DNA from: Methylobacterium sp. Leaf465
GTDB lineage: Bacteria > Pseudomonadota > Alphaproteobacteria > Rhizobiales > Beijerinckiaceae
DNA length: 64,000 bases
Assembly (NCBI RefSeq): GCF_001424705.1
Contig: NZ_LMRA01000001.1
Coordinates: 151,608 to 215,607, forward strand
Direction: 5' to 3'
Shown here: one piece after another, positions 39,595 to 49,765 of the stretch
Layout: each line of letters begins with the position of its first letter
How positions within the stretch are numbered: position 1 is the stretch's first letter
Position numbers and translations under genes: made by a program
Notes under the pieces: generated by a model
Told to the model about the DNA's origin: nothing
The model's database searches: none
Seen by the model: only the letters and a program-made list of their open reading frames with translations

Positions 39595-40563
39595 ATGCGC
39601 ACCGATCTCGGGGAACTCGCGGCCTTCGTGGCCGTGGCGGAAGCCGGCGGCTTTCGCGACGGTGCCCGCACGAGCGGGCTCAGCGCCTCCGGACTGAGCG
39701 AGGCGGTGCGGCGCCTGGAGACGCGCCTCGGGGTCCGGCTCCTGAACCGGACCACCCGCAGCGTCGTCCCGACGGAGGCCGGCCTGCGTCTTCTGGAGCG
39801 CCTGAAACCGGCCCTCGGCGAGGTCGCGGCGGCGGTGGACGTGGTCAACGGCTTTCGCGATCGGCCGGCCGGCACGCTGAAGCTCAACGTGCCGGTGAGC
39901 GCGGCCCGGCTGGTGCTGCCCCGGATCGTCCCGCCCTTCCTGGCGGCCTATCCCGACATCCGCCTGGAGGTGATCGCCGACGACAGCTTCGTCGACGTGC
40001 TGGCCGCCGGCTGCGATGCCGGCATCCGCTACGACGAGCGCCTGGAGCAGGACATGGTGGCGGTCCCGATCGGCCCGCGGGAGCAGCGCTTCGCCACGGC
40101 GGCGGCGCCGGCCTATCTCGACCGGCACGGCCGGCCGGAGCACCCGCGCGACCTCCTCGACCATGCCTGCATCGGCGGCCGCTTCGCCAGCGGCGCCATG
40201 CCGGCCTGGGAGTTCGAGCGCGCCGGCGAGATCGTCCGGGTGGAGCCGACGGGGCCGCTGGTCGTGCGCGTCGGGGCGGCGACCGAACTCGCCATCGACG
40301 CGGCGATCGTCGGCGTCGGACTGTTGAACCTGTTCGAGGATTGGCTCCAGCCGCATTTCGACAGCGGCGCCCTGGAGCCCGTGCTGGAGCCCTGGTGGCA
40401 GCGGTTCTCCGGGCCGTTCCTGTACTATCCCGGGCGCCGCTACCTGCCGGCGCCGTTGCGCGCCTTCGTGGACTTCATCGCCCCCCGCCCTGGACGCAGG
40501 GGAGATCTCGCGGCGAACCATCCCCCGACGTCGCCTGGCACCCCGCTTCGGAATGTTTCGTGA
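39595..40563 (+). CDS. LysR-family transcriptional regulator
   Basis: 322 residues from ATG 39595; a frame from 39565 adds ten residues. The N-terminal HTH is at about residues 5-62 (LAAFVAVAEAGGFRDGARTSGLSASGLSEAVRRLETRLGVRLLNRTTRSV) and the periplasmic-binding-like effector domain follows. Divergent placement with the aldo/keto reductase gene is the classic LysR layout, so local control of that gene is likely. Confidence 0.92.
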   Translation: MRTDLGELAAFVAVAEAGGFRDGARTSGLSASGLSEAVRRLETRLGVRLLNRTTRSVVPTEAGLRLLERLKPALGEVAAAVDVVNGFRDRPAGTLKLNVPVSAARLVLPRIVPPFLAAYPDIRLEVIADDSFVDVLAAGCDAGIRYDERLEQDMVAVPIGPREQRFATAAAPAYLDRHGRPEHPRDLLDHACIGGRFASGAMPAWEFERAGEIVRVEPTGPLVVRVGAATELAIDAAIVGVGLLNLFEDWLQPHFDSGALEPVLEPWWQRFSGPFLYYPGRRYLPAPLRAFVDFIAPRPGRRGDLAANHPPTSPGTPLRNVS

Positions 40564-40623
40564 CGGACGGGGGATCGCGGTGCGTGGGCTCGGTGCCCCA
40601 GCGTCACGGGGGTCGACCGGACC

Positions 40624-40815
40624 CTACGGGAGAGGGGGATACCGGTAGACGATCGCCTGCGAGATGCCATCGCGGATCTCGGCGGATGTGGGTCGAACGC
40701 CCGTACCCGGCTTGTCGATCAGGGCCTTCACATGAGACTTCGCCGAGTCCAGGTCATTGGCCCAAGCCTTCGAGCCAAGCGCCGACGTCTCGTGACGGAG
40801 AATAATTCGGAACAT
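40624..40815 (-). CDS. Small hypothetical protein
   Basis: 63 residues from ATG 40815, preceded by AAAAGGGCGA at a good distance. The sequence is balanced and not the shadow of another gene. No motif is recognised. The AT-rich stretch to its right (40816-40900) is probably its promoter zone. Confidence 0.55.
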   Translation of the reverse strand: MFRIILRHETSALGSKAWANDLDSAKSHVKALIDKPGTGVRPTSAEIRDGISQAIVYRYPPLP

Positions 40816-41009
40816 ATTTCGCCCTTTTCAAGATTTAGGCGAACATACACGAGTTTCTGAAAGCTCCTACGCGTTTAAATAGAAATAAGTTTGCCTTCCA
40901 TGATTGCCAGAGACCGACCCCGAGTGCATCTTTGATGAGGGATCTCGCGCGTCAGCGGCCAACGATAGGGCTGACGTTACTCTCAGGTCATTGTTTTAAG
41001 GGACCGCCG

Positions 41010-41252
41010 ATGGATGTCGTCCTCACGCCGATGAAATCGGACGTCGATGTCTGGTCGCTGAAGGATCGGCTGGGTCGCGATCTGGGAACGATCCGGAGAA
41101 GCGCGACGGGGGATACCGTCAGCATCGAACCGGAGCCGGGCACGATCCTGCAGACCATCAAGCTCCGGCACCCGAGCCTCGATGAGGCCATGTCGGCCAT
41201 TGCCAAGCTGACGAACGGCGCTTGCAACCTCGACAGCCAGCAATGGGATTAG
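41010..41252 (+). CDS. Small hypothetical protein
   Basis: 80 residues from ATG 41010 with AGGGA upstream. Alternating strand-like segments (DVWSLKDRLGRDLGTIRR, IEPEPGTILQTIKL) and a helix (LDEAMSAIAKLTNGA) suggest a compact alpha/beta fold. No family is recognised. It is followed 10 bases later by a small membrane protein gene. Confidence 0.6.
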   Translation: MDVVLTPMKSDVDVWSLKDRLGRDLGTIRRSATGDTVSIEPEPGTILQTIKLRHPSLDEAMSAIAKLTNGACNLDSQQWD

Positions 41253-41262
41253 GGCACCTTGG

Positions 41263-41463
41263 ATGAAGGAATTCCTCGAAGTGGCCCTCGACGTGGCGGT
41301 CGCCCTGGTCGCTCTGGCGATCGGCGCAACGATGGTCCGGGCTCAGGCCGGAAATTCCGAGCCAACGCTCTCCCGGACACCATCTCCCGCGCTGCACTTC
41401 TGTGCCGCGGCGCTCATCTTCATCATCGAAACCTGCATCGGCGCCACCTCGCTCAGACACTGA
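41263..41463 (+). CDS. Small two-helix membrane protein, unknown function
   Basis: 66 residues with two hydrophobic segments (ALDVAVALVALAIGATMV and FCAAALIFIIETCIG) joined by a Ser/Pro turn. It lies right after the small hypothetical gene and is probably co-transcribed. The function is not known. Confidence 0.5.
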   Translation: MKEFLEVALDVAVALVALAIGATMVRAQAGNSEPTLSRTPSPALHFCAAALIFIIETCIGATSLRH

Positions 41464-41721
41464 TACCGGTTTGAGATCCGAATCCCCGCCACGCCTCGGC
41501 CCTGCGCTCAGCGACAGGCGCGCTCCGGGGCCGACCTTCGGTGCGAACGACGCCAACGGACCGATCGCAGGGCACGGACGCATGCGGTCCGGGGGATCGC
41601 CTGCGTTTTGGCTGTGATCTGTTGAAGTTGCGCGAAGACGCCTGGCGAGCGGCCGTCGCACCGCCCCGGTGGCCAATCGCGTCCGCCCCGGCGACGTCCG
41701 TCGCGATCAGACTTCCCTCAC

Positions 41722-41919
41722 TCAGGCCGCCTCGACGGCGACCACGCGCTCGGCGACGGCGTCCAACGCGACGAGGGCGGCCAGGGCCCGACCGATGCGA
41801 TTAAGCCCCGCTTCGTTCTCGATGATGGGAAACGCCATCTCCAAAGCACGCGTCACACCGACGACGGCCGCCTGTCCTGCCGAAGATCGACGCCGACGCA
41901 CGAGTTCTTTGATTGTCAT
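41722..41919 (-). CDS. Small hypothetical protein
   Basis: 65 residues from ATG 41919 with AGGA eight bases upstream. It reads as a helical protein with a basic N-terminus (MTIKELVRRRRSS) and an Ala/Val-rich C-terminus. Not recognised. Between 41464 and 41721 I see no gene. Confidence 0.5.
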   Translation of the reverse strand: MTIKELVRRRRSSAGQAAVVGVTRALEMAFPIIENEAGLNRIGRALAALVALDAVAERVVAVEAA

Positions 41920-42029
41920 AGAGATTCCTACCCAGCGGGCAGTATGCGCCTCGATCGATCGATCACCTACACTTATTGTAGATTGGGTCGGATCCCGCCG
42001 CCCGGACACTGCCGGGCGCGAACGTGCGC

Positions 42030-42254
42030 CTAGAGCCAGCTCCCGTCGTTGATCCGGGCGCGGATCGGATGCTGCTCAGCCAGGACACGCGCGTGCGAGA
42101 TCCCCGCCGCGAGCGCGAGGGCCGCGGACGGGTAGGAACTCGGGGACCGGTAGGGGTGATAGCCGGTCGTGCAGACCGACCAGCGAAAGCGACCTTTCTC
42201 GCTCCGGCAGGCCGAGACGGCCACGCTATGGTCTGGCAGCGAAGGAATGCGCAT
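42030..42254 (-). CDS. Possible small hypothetical protein
   Basis: 74 residues from ATG 42254. The composition is protein-like (VCTTGYHPYRSPSSYPSAALALAAGISHARVLAEQ), suggesting a small DUF-type protein, but the ribosome site is weak and codon bias not decisive. It is the best explanation of the stretch between the preceding small gene and tyrS. Confidence 0.4.
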   Translation of the reverse strand: MRIPSLPDHSVAVSACRSEKGRFRWSVCTTGYHPYRSPSSYPSAALALAAGISHARVLAEQHPIRARINDGSWL

Positions 42255-42354
42255 CGGCCCGTCATGCCACGTCCCCCGGTCCCGACCAAGGCAGGGGACT
42301 TCCGGGGTTTCCAGGATCGGGCCACGGTCTCGGGTCGATACGGCGGATCACCTC

Positions 42355-43653
42355 TCAGGCGACGCGGACGAGCACGTGCTTCTTGCGACCGAACGAGAGC
42401 TTGATGACGCCGTCCGCGGTGAGGTCCGCCGTGCGCAGGACCGCCCGCTCGTCCGTCACCGGCACGTCGTTGACGCGCAGGCCCCCGCTCTTGATCTGGC
42501 GGCGGCCCTCGCTGGTGGAGGGCAGGAGCTTGGCGTAGTCCGGGCCGAAGGCCGAGAGGACGCCGAGGCCGGCGTCCAGGAGCTCGGGCGAGACGGTGAT
42601 GCTCGGGAGGTCCTGCGCCACCGTGCCCTCGACGAAGGTCTTGTGGGCCGTCTCGGCGGCGGCGTCCGCCGCCTCGCGGCCGTGCATCAGGGCCGTCGCC
42701 TCCGTCGCCAGCACCTTCTTGGCCTCGTTGATGCCCGCGCCGGGCAAGGCTTCCAGGCGCGCGATCTCGTCCATGGGCAGGAGGGTGAACAGCTTGAGGA
42801 AGCGGCCGACATCGGCGTCCTCGGTGTTGCGCCAGAACTGCCAGTAATCGTAGGGGCTGAGCATCCCGGCATCGAGCCAGACCGCCCCGGCGGCGGTCTT
42901 GCCCATCTTGGCGCCCGAGGCGGTGGTCAGCAGCGGGCAGGTGAGCCCGTAGAGCTGCGGCGTGCCCATGCGGCGACCGAGATCGATGCCGTTGACGATG
43001 TTGCCCCACTGGTCCGAGCCGCCCATCTGCAGCACGCAGCCGTAGCGACGGTTGAGCTCGACGAAGTCGTAGGACTGCAGGATCATGTAGTTGAACTCCA
43101 GGAACGAGAGTTCCTGGTCGCGCTCCAGGCGCATGCGCACGCTGTCCATCGACATCATGCGGTTGACCGAGAAGTGGCGCCCGATGTCTCGCAGCATCTC
43201 GATGTAGTTCAGCTTGGTCAGCCACTCGGCATTGTCGACCATCGTCGCAGCCTGGCCGCCGTCACCGAACGTGAGAAACCGTGAAAAGGTCTTCTGGATG
43301 CCGGCCTTGTTCTCCTCGATCTGCGCGAGGGTGAGAATCTTTCGCGATTCGTCCCGGCCCGAGGGGTCGCCCACCCGCGTCGTGCCGCCGCCCATCAGGG
43401 TGATGGGCGTGCCGCCGGTGGCCTGGAGCCAGTGCAGCATCATGATCGAGAGGAGGTGGCCCACATGCAGGGAGGCGGCAGTGCAGTCGTACCCGACATA
43501 GGCCGTCAGCCGGCCCTCGCGGGCGGCCGCATCGATGCCGGCGAGGTCCGACCCCTGGTGGATGTAGCCGCGCTCGGTCAGGACCTTCAGAAAATCGGAT
43601 TGCGGCTGGAAGGGCGCGTTTGCGGCGGCAGCCTGGGGGGCGTCGGAGGACAT
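42355..43653 (-). CDS. tyrS: Tyrosyl-tRNA synthetase
   Basis: 432 residues from ATG 43653. Class I signatures are the HIGH-type ASLHVGHLL and the KMSKS-type GAKMGKTA, both intact in function. The tyrosine-binding segments YVGYDCTA and [23 protein letters not shown] are present. A C-terminal S4 RNA-binding domain follows ([12 protein letters not shown]). The longer frame to 43770 is the anmK promoter side. Confidence 0.96.
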   Translation of the reverse strand: MSSDAPQAAAANAPFQPQSDFLKVLTERGYIHQGSDLAGIDAAAREGRLTAYVGYDCTAASLHVGHLLSIMMLHWLQATGGTPITLMGGGTTRVGDPSGRDESRKILTLAQIEENKAGIQKTFSRFLTFGDGGQAATMVDNAEWLTKLNYIEMLRDIGRHFSVNRMMSMDSVRMRLERDQELSFLEFNYMILQSYDFVELNRRYGCVLQMGGSDQWGNIVNGIDLGRRMGTPQLYGLTCPLLTTASGAKMGKTAAGAVWLDAGMLSPYDYWQFWRNTEDADVGRFLKLFTLLPMDEIARLEALPGAGINEAKKVLATEATALMHGREAADAAAETAHKTFVEGTVAQDLPSITVSPELLDAGLGVLSAFGPDYAKLLPSTSEGRRQIKSGGLRVNDVPVTDERAVLRTADLTADGVIKLSFGRKKHVLVRVA

Positions 43654-43787
43654 GCGAGGTTCCGGTTTCGAGAATCGCGGCGCGGGACAGCGTTGAAGGC
43701 CGCGTGATAGCACCGCACGGGATGTGGAGCGGCTCTTAGCAGGGCTGCGGACGGAAGGCACGGGCATCAAGGCCCGGGGAGGGCACC

Positions 43788-44927
43788 ATGACGATGATGC
43801 GCGCGATCGGGTTGATGAGCGGCACGTCCCTCGACGGCGTCGACGTCGCCCTGATCGAGACCGACGGCGAGACCGTGCGGGTGGTCCAGAGCCATAACGG
43901 CTACCTCGAGCCCCTCGGGCCGACGGGCTATCGCGGCTACTCGGACGAGGACCGGGCCCTGCTGCGCCAGGCGCTGATCGATTCGGAAGGGGTCTCCGCC
44001 CGCGAGGACCGGCCGGGCTGCCTGGCGGAGGCCGAGGCCTTCGTCACCGCCGCCCATGCCGAGGCGGTGGAGAGCTTCCTGGCGGACAACCATCTCACCC
44101 CGGCCGACATCGACGTGATCGGCTTCCATGGCCAGACCGTGGTGCACCGGCCGGACCAGCGCATGAGCGTGCAGATCGGCGACGGCGCGGCCCTGAGCCG
44201 GCGGCTGGGCATCGCCGTGGTGTCGGACCTGCGCCACGCCGACGTGGTGGCGGGCGGGCAGGGCGCCCCCCTGGTCCCGGTGTTCCACCAGGCCCTCGCC
44301 CGCGCCTCCGGCTTCGAGGGGGCCCTCGGCATCCTGAACATCGGCGGGGTCGCCAACGCCACCATCCTGTCGGCGAACGGCGACGTCATCGCGTTCGACA
44401 CGGGGCCCGGCAACGCGCTGATCGACGACTGGATGCGGGAGCGCACCGGCCGCCCCCTCGACGACGGCGGTCGCACCGCCGCCCGCGGACGCCCCGACGA
44501 GCCGCTGCTGGCCTGGCTGCTGATCCACCCGTTCTTCGCCCGGCGGCCGCCGAAATCCCTCGACCGCAACTGGTTCTCGCACAAGCTCGCGGGACAGCTC
44601 TCGACGGAGGACGGCGCCGCGACCCTTACGGCCTTCACCGCCCGCGCGGTGGCCCGCGCCCTCGACCACGCCCCCGAGATCCCGGCCCGCTGGATCGTGG
44701 CCGGCGGCGGCGCCCGCAACGGCGAGCTCGTGCGCCTGCTGAACTACCACCTGCGCGCCGAGATCACGACGGCGGACGCCATCGGCTGGTCCTCGGCCTA
44801 TCTCGAGGCACAGGCCTTCGCGCATCTCGCGGTGCGCTCGCTCAAGGGCCTGCCGATCACCTTCCCGTCCACCACCGGCGTGCGCGAGCCGACCACCGGC
44901 GGCGTGCTCGCGCGGCCGGATGCCTGA
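43788..44927 (+). CDS. anmK: Anhydro-N-acetylmuramic acid kinase
   Basis: 379 residues. It phosphorylates and opens 1,6-anhydroMurNAc during cell-wall recycling. The ATP-binding opening [18 protein letters not shown], the sugar-site [13 protein letters not shown], and NIGGVANAT and [13 protein letters not shown] are the family hallmarks. Divergent from tyrS, a common neighbour in alphaproteobacteria. Confidence 0.96.
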   Translation: MTMMRAIGLMSGTSLDGVDVALIETDGETVRVVQSHNGYLEPLGPTGYRGYSDEDRALLRQALIDSEGVSAREDRPGCLAEAEAFVTAAHAEAVESFLADNHLTPADIDVIGFHGQTVVHRPDQRMSVQIGDGAALSRRLGIAVVSDLRHADVVAGGQGAPLVPVFHQALARASGFEGALGILNIGGVANATILSANGDVIAFDTGPGNALIDDWMRERTGRPLDDGGRTAARGRPDEPLLAWLLIHPFFARRPPKSLDRNWFSHKLAGQLSTEDGAATLTAFTARAVARALDHAPEIPARWIVAGGGARNGELVRLLNYHLRAEITTADAIGWSSAYLEAQAFAHLAVRSLKGLPITFPSTTGVREPTTGGVLARPDA

Positions 44928-45021
44928 GGCGCAGCGCGTGTCCTGGCGCAGGGTCGCCCCCGGACCGGCGCATGGCCCCGCGCTGGCCCTCGGGCCAAAC
45001 CCGCGCTAGAGCGGGAGCGCC

Positions 45022-46125
45022 ATGTCGCACAATACGTTCGGACACCTGTTTCGCGTCACCACCTTCGGCGAGAGCCACGGGGTCGCCCTCGGCTGCGTGG
45101 TCGACGGCTGTCCGCCCGGGCTCGCCCTGTCGGCGGAGGACATCCAGGCGGAACTCGACCGGCGCAAGCCCGGCCAGTCGCGCTTCACCACCCAGCGGCG
45201 CGAGCCCGACCAGGTCCGCATCCTCTCGGGCGTCTTCGCCGACGACCGCACCGGCGGCGTCCAGCTCACCACCGGCACGCCGATCGCCCTGGAGATCGAG
45301 AACACCGATCAGCGCTCGAAGGATTACTCCGAGATCCGGGACAGCTACCGGCCCGGCCATGCCGACTACGCCTACGAGGCCAAGTACGGCATCCGCGACT
45401 ATCGCGGCGGCGGGCGCTCCTCGGCGCGCGAGACCGCCGCGCGGGTCGCGGCGGGCGCCGTCGCCCGCAAGGTCCTGCCCGCCGGCGTCACCATCCGGGC
45501 CGCCCTCGTGCAGATGGGCCCCCACGCCGTCGACCGGTCGCGCTGGGACTGGGAGGCGGTGAACGCCAACCCGTTCTTCTGTCCGGACCCCGAGACCGCG
45601 ACCTTCTATGCCGATTACCTCGACGGCATCCGCAAGGACGGCTCGTCCGTCGGCGCGGTGATCGAGGTGGTGGCCGAGGGCGTGCCCCCCGGTCTCGGCG
45701 CGCCGATCTACGGCAAGCTCGACGCGGATCTCGCCGCCGCCATGATGTCGATCAACGCCGTGAAGGGCGTCGAGATCGGCGACGGCTTCGCCGCCGCGTC
45801 CCTGCGGGGCGAGGAGAACGCCGACGAGATGCGCTCGGGCAATGCCGGCGCCCCGACCTTCCTCGCCAACCATGCGGGCGGGGTTCTGGGCGGCATCTCC
45901 ACCGGCCAGCCCATCGTCTGCCGCTTCGCCGTGAAGCCGACCTCCTCGATCCTGACGCCGCGCATGAGCGTCTCCCGGGACAACCGCGACGTCGACCTCG
46001 TCACCAAGGGGCGCCACGACCCCTGCGTCGGCATTCGCGCCGTACCGGTGGCCGAGGCCATGATGGCGTGCGTCCTCGCCGATCACTATCTGCGTCATCG
46101 GGGGCAGGTCGGCGCGCGGGACTGA
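45022..46125 (+). CDS. aroC: Chorismate synthase
   Basis: 367 residues. It turns EPSP into chorismate using reduced FMN. The three family signatures are present: [19 protein letters not shown], the [24 protein letters not shown] type segment, and the C-terminal [17 protein letters not shown]. Length is typical. The next gene, ribB, starts 51 bases later on the same strand. Confidence 0.96.
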   Translation: MSHNTFGHLFRVTTFGESHGVALGCVVDGCPPGLALSAEDIQAELDRRKPGQSRFTTQRREPDQVRILSGVFADDRTGGVQLTTGTPIALEIENTDQRSKDYSEIRDSYRPGHADYAYEAKYGIRDYRGGGRSSARETAARVAAGAVARKVLPAGVTIRAALVQMGPHAVDRSRWDWEAVNANPFFCPDPETATFYADYLDGIRKDGSSVGAVIEVVAEGVPPGLGAPIYGKLDADLAAAMMSINAVKGVEIGDGFAAASLRGEENADEMRSGNAGAPTFLANHAGGVLGGISTGQPIVCRFAVKPTSSILTPRMSVSRDNRDVDLVTKGRHDPCVGIRAVPVAEAMMACVLADHYLRHRGQVGARD

Positions 46126-46176
46126 TCCTGCCCGCGCCCGCCGTCGTCCGATCCGCGAAACGCCAAGAGACAGCCC

Positions 46177-47253
46177 GTGCCCCACACCCACGTCACCGAG
46201 GCCATCGAGGCCTATGCTCGCGGCGAGATCGTCGTCGTCACCGACGACGACGATCGCGAGAACGAGGGCGACCTCGTCGTCGCCGCCGCGCTCTGCACGC
46301 CGGAGAAGATGGCCTTCATCATCCGCAACACCTGCGGCATCGTCTGCGCGCCCCTGACCCGGGCCGAGGCCCGGCGCCTGCGCCTCGACCCGATGGTGGC
46401 CTCGAACGACGCGCCGCTCGGTACCGCCTTCACGGTGACGGTGGACACCAAGCACGGGCTGACCACCGGGATCTCGGCCGAGCAGCGCTGCAACACGGTG
46501 CGGGCGCTGGCCAACGGCAACATGGGCGAGGACGATTTCGTCCGTCCCGGCCATGTCTTCCCGCTGATCGCCAAGGATGGCGGCGTGCTCATGCGCTCCG
46601 GCCACACCGAGGCGGCGGTGGACCTGTGCAAGCTCGCGAACCTACCCCCAGTGGGCGTGATCTGCGAACTCGCCAACGACGACGGCACGGTGATGAAGGG
46701 TCCGCAGATCACGGCCTTCGCCGAGTTGCACAACCTCAAGCGCGTCTCGGTGGCCGATCTGATCGCCTACCGGCAGGCCCGCGAGACCCTGGTGGAGCGG
46801 GTCGGCACCTTCCCGGTGAAGACCGAGTTCGGCGAGATGACGGGCTACGCCTACACGACGCCGTTCGAGACCGTGCAGCAATTCGCCTTCGTCCACGGCC
46901 GCATCGGCGACGGCGAGGACGTGCTGGTGCGCTTGCACCGGTCGAACGTGGTGGCCGACGTCATCGAGGGCGGGCGCCAGATCGAGGCGGTGATGCGCCG
47001 CTTCGCCGAGGAAGGCCGCGGCATCCTCGTCTACCTCCGCGACGGCACGGCCGGCGTGCCCCTGAAGCCCTTCGTCGAGGAGGGTTCGGAGGCGCAGCGC
47101 GTGGCGCAGTGGCGCGAAGTCGGGCTCGGCGCCCAGATCCTGCGCGATCTCGGCGTCTCGTCGATCCGCAACCTCGCGACCTCGTCGCGCGCCTATGTCG
47201 GACTCTCGGGATTCGGGATCGAGTTCCTGGGCGACGAGCGCCTGGAGAGCTGA
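46177..47253 (+). CDS. ribB: 3,4-dihydroxy-2-butanone-4-phosphate synthase with degenerate GTP-cyclohydrolase-II-like domain
   Basis: 358 residues from GTG 46177. The N-terminal DHBP synthase domain (about 1-200) is intact, with VTDDDDRENEGDLVVAA for metal and substrate binding and the segment RSGHTEAAVDLCKLA. It makes the four-carbon riboflavin precursor from ribulose 5-phosphate. The C-terminal 150 residues align in outline with GTP cyclohydrolase II, but the zinc cysteines are absent: residues 249-275 (RLHRSNVVADVIEGG) carry none, so the second activity is probably lost. Possibly co-transcribed with aroC. Confidence 0.92.
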   Translation: MPHTHVTEAIEAYARGEIVVVTDDDDRENEGDLVVAAALCTPEKMAFIIRNTCGIVCAPLTRAEARRLRLDPMVASNDAPLGTAFTVTVDTKHGLTTGISAEQRCNTVRALANGNMGEDDFVRPGHVFPLIAKDGGVLMRSGHTEAAVDLCKLANLPPVGVICELANDDGTVMKGPQITAFAELHNLKRVSVADLIAYRQARETLVERVGTFPVKTEFGEMTGYAYTTPFETVQQFAFVHGRIGDGEDVLVRLHRSNVVADVIEGGRQIEAVMRRFAEEGRGILVYLRDGTAGVPLKPFVEEGSEAQRVAQWREVGLGAQILRDLGVSSIRNLATSSRAYVGLSGFGIEFLGDERLES

Positions 47254-47900
47254 GCCGACGCGGGGGGCGAGAGCATCCAATTGCTTCTCGACCCCACCGA
47301 GGATCGGGTCGGCCGGCTCTCAGGCCTTGGGGCCGCTCGACCAGGACAGCCGGCGCGGGTGGGATCCCGCATGCGGTCCTGGGTAGGACGGGGCCCCGCC
47401 CCGGTGGTGCTCGGTGTCGCGGCGCGTCAGGATCTCGCGAACGGCGAGGATGGTGAAGCGATACCAGATGTAGGCACCGCGCAGGAGCCGTCGCCCCCCT
47501 CTCGCATCCACGTCCTCGATCAACCGCATTCCGCTTCCCTCTGCGCTCGGCGAGCGTCTCCGTCAGACCTACGTAGTTTCGGTCGCGATGGCACCCATTT
47601 TCCGTCATCGCCGCGGGCCGGCGGCGAGAACCGCCAGCAAGGAGCGTCGTCGCCGACACCCGCGTTCGACTTGCTGCGATTCGCTTGCAAGCGCCGGGCC
47701 GCGCGTATCGGTCTCGCACATGCCCGACCCGGACAAGGCGGTCTGGCACAGGGCAGACCTGCGCGGGAACCCGCCGCACAGGGCGAACCCATACCGGGAA
47801 GGTCCAACGCGGCAGGCGGTTCCCGCGCGCGCGTATCCTTGCCACAGTGGCGCGCGTGCAGAGTGCGCAGCGCCGGTCGGGACGCGAACGGAGAGGCTTC
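47254..47900. other. Long intergenic stretch, one weak small ORF
   Basis: About 650 bases between ribB and the monooxygenase gene. The only candidate gene is the small minus-strand frame at 47320-47529. The rest (47530-47900) shows no gene, RNA or repeat I can support. Confidence 0.5.
47320..47529 (-). CDS. Possible small hypothetical protein
   Basis: 69 residues from ATG 47529, preceded by GGGAAGCGGA, a good ribosome site. The first half is protein-like (LLRGAYIWYRFTILAVREILTRR); the second is Pro/Gly/His-rich. Not recognised. Kept because of the ribosome site and the lack of any other gene here. Confidence 0.42.
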   Translation of the reverse strand: MRLIEDVDARGGRRLLRGAYIWYRFTILAVREILTRRDTEHHRGGAPSYPGPHAGSHPRRLSWSSGPKA

Positions 47901-49079
47901 ATGATCGATGATGCGCGCGGGCGCGTCCTCGTCGCCGGCGGCGGCATCGCGGGACTGGCGGCGGCGCGGGCCCTGCACCGGCGCGGGGTGCCCGTCCTCG
48001 CCCTGGAGCGGCGCACGGCGCCGGAGGATGGCGGGCTCGCCATCAACCTCCCGGGCAACGCGGTGCAGGCCCTCGGGCAACTCGGGCTGGGCGACGCCCT
48101 GGAGCGCGTCGGGTCGCCCGTCCGGCGCCGCGAATATCGCACCCATCGCGGCCAGCTCCTGTTCGCCGTGGACGAGGCGGCGTTCTGGGGGGAGGCGGCC
48201 TGCCCGCGCTGCCTGCGCCGCTCCGACCTTCAGCGCCTCCTGGGGCAGGACCTCCCGCCGGAGGCGATCCGGCGTGGCGGCACGATCCGCGCGGTCCGGG
48301 CGACCGCGTCGGGCGTGAGCGTCGATCTTGGCGAAGGAGGGGTGGAGCAGGGCGGCCTGCTCGTCGGCGCGGATGGGGTCCACTCGACGGTCCGGCGTTC
48401 CATGTTCGGCGAACAGGCGACCCGCGCGGCCGTGCTCGGACAGGCCAGCTGGCGCTTCATGGCCCCAAACCCCGGCATCGATGCGTGGACCCTCTGGGCG
48501 GGGGCGGGGGGCCTGTTCCTGCTCATCCCGGTCGACACCGATGCGGTCTATGGCTGGGTTTCGATCAGCCGGACCGGGGCGGGCGAACGGGATCTGGCGA
48601 AAGTCCGCCGGGTGTTCGCCCCCTTCCCGCGCCTGGTGCAGGACACCCTGGATCGAGTCCTGGTCCATCCCGACGCGATCCATCATTCCCCGCTCGAGGA
48701 GGTGCGGATCGCGCGCTGGACCCAAGGTCGGGTTCTCCTGGCCGGCGATGCCGCCCATGCCACCGCGCCGGTCTGGGCACAGGGCGCCGCCCTCGCCCTG
48801 GAGGATGCCCTGGTGCTCGCGGACCTCCTGGGGCGCGAAGCGGATTGGAACACGGTCGGCCTCGCCTACGAGGCGCGGCGTCGCCCCCGCGTGGCCCATG
48901 TCCAGGCCATGACCGATCGCCTGTCGCGCACCGCCGCGCTGCCGGACTGGGCGCGAAACCGGCTGCTGCCCGTCATCGGCCCACGCAGCTACCGCGCCGC
49001 CTATGCGCCCCTCCGCGAGCCGGTCTCGGTGTGGGAGCGGACGGGCGATGGAAGAGGCGCGTCTGTGCAGGGCGCCTGA
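47901..49079 (+). CDS. FAD-dependent aromatic-ring-type monooxygenase
   Basis: 392 residues from ATG 47901 with GAGAGG nearby. It has the Rossmann GGGIAGLAAARAL at the N-terminus, the GADGVHSTVRR motif and the FAD ribityl-binding GRVLLAGDAAHATAP with ALALEDALVLADLL. These mark class A flavin monooxygenases that hydroxylate aromatic or related substrates with NAD(P)H and O2. Substrate unknown. Confidence 0.88.
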   Translation: MIDDARGRVLVAGGGIAGLAAARALHRRGVPVLALERRTAPEDGGLAINLPGNAVQALGQLGLGDALERVGSPVRRREYRTHRGQLLFAVDEAAFWGEAACPRCLRRSDLQRLLGQDLPPEAIRRGGTIRAVRATASGVSVDLGEGGVEQGGLLVGADGVHSTVRRSMFGEQATRAAVLGQASWRFMAPNPGIDAWTLWAGAGGLFLLIPVDTDAVYGWVSISRTGAGERDLAKVRRVFAPFPRLVQDTLDRVLVHPDAIHHSPLEEVRIARWTQGRVLLAGDAAHATAPVWAQGAALALEDALVLADLLGREADWNTVGLAYEARRRPRVAHVQAMTDRLSRTAALPDWARNRLLPVIGPRSYRAAYAPLREPVSVWERTGDGRGASVQGA

Positions 49080-49142
49080 TCGAACGAATTGTCGGAGGGA
49101 GAAGGGGAGGCCTGGTAGCGACCTCGTCAGTTCATGAGGGGA

Positions 49143-49164
49143 CACCAACTCTGTTGAGTTGGTG
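49143..49164. terminator. Hairpin at the tRNA-Leu 3' end
   Basis: CACCAACT (49143-49150) pairs fully with AGTTGGTG (49157-49164) around a six-base loop. It includes the CCA end and the discriminator and last acceptor base of tRNA-Leu. No T tract follows on the minus strand. It may help processing or stop transcription. Confidence 0.45.
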
Positions 49165-49244
49165 CGGCCAAGAGGACTCGAACCTCCACCCCTTGCAGGA
49201 CTAGCACCTCAAGCTAGCGCGTCTACCAATTCCGCCATGGCCGC
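49160..49244 (-). tRNA. tRNA-Leu(GAG)
   Basis: 85 bases on the minus strand, 5' end at 49244 (GCGGCCATGG...). The acceptor stem GCGGCCA pairs with TGGCCGC, the anticodon loop is CTTGAGG (anticodon GAG), a long variable arm fits the class II leucine type, and the T loop is GGTTCGAGTCC. CCA is encoded (49160-49162). Confidence 0.95.
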
Positions 49245-49379
49245 ATCGTCAACACACCGTTCGCGTCGGTCACCGGGCCCGGAGATCCTGTCTCACTCGG
49301 CTGCGGCGGCCGATCTCTCGGGGCGCGGCGCAGCCAATAACAGAGGGATTTCCGTCCGACAAGCGCCGCGTGGGCGGGA

Positions 49380-49742
49380 TCAGAGAAAATCGACACCGCC
49401 TTCGAGGACCGGGACCGCGCCCTCGCCGATGGTCACCCCGGCGAGGCGCACCACCTCGGCCTTGCGGATCAGCTCGGTGATTTCCACGGAGATGCGGTTG
49501 CCCGTCACGACGATCTGGCCCCGCGCGATCGGGTGGTCGTTGGCGAGGATCTCGACCATATCGGACTCGGTGGATTCGAGTTCGATCACGGCGCCCCGGC
49601 CCATGCGCAGCAGCATGTGCAGCGGCATGTGACTGCGGCCGAGCACCACCTTAAGATCGACCTTCAAGTCTTCCAGAACCGCCACGCGCCCCGTCCCCCG
49701 CTCCGGGGCGGCGCGCGATGCGGCGTCCGCCCTTCCGTCCAC
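49380..49742 (-). CDS. Second FliN-like SpoA-domain protein
   Basis: 120 residues. A SpoA/FliMN C-terminal domain (about 23-105) is clear: [31 protein letters not shown], then [20 protein letters not shown]. It resembles FliN in domain and length but lies about 37 kb from the fliF-fliG-fliH-fliN cluster. It might be a C-ring paralog. Its start overlaps the long form of lipB on the opposite strand, which is a reason to place lipB later. Confidence 0.8.
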   Translation of the reverse strand: MDGRADAASRAAPERGTGRVAVLEDLKVDLKVVLGRSHMPLHMLLRMGRGAVIELESTESDMVEILANDHPIARGQIVVTGNRISVEITELIRKAEVVRLAGVTIGEGAVPVLEGGVDFL

Positions 49743-49765
49743 CTTCCACGCGCGATGGTGAAGTC

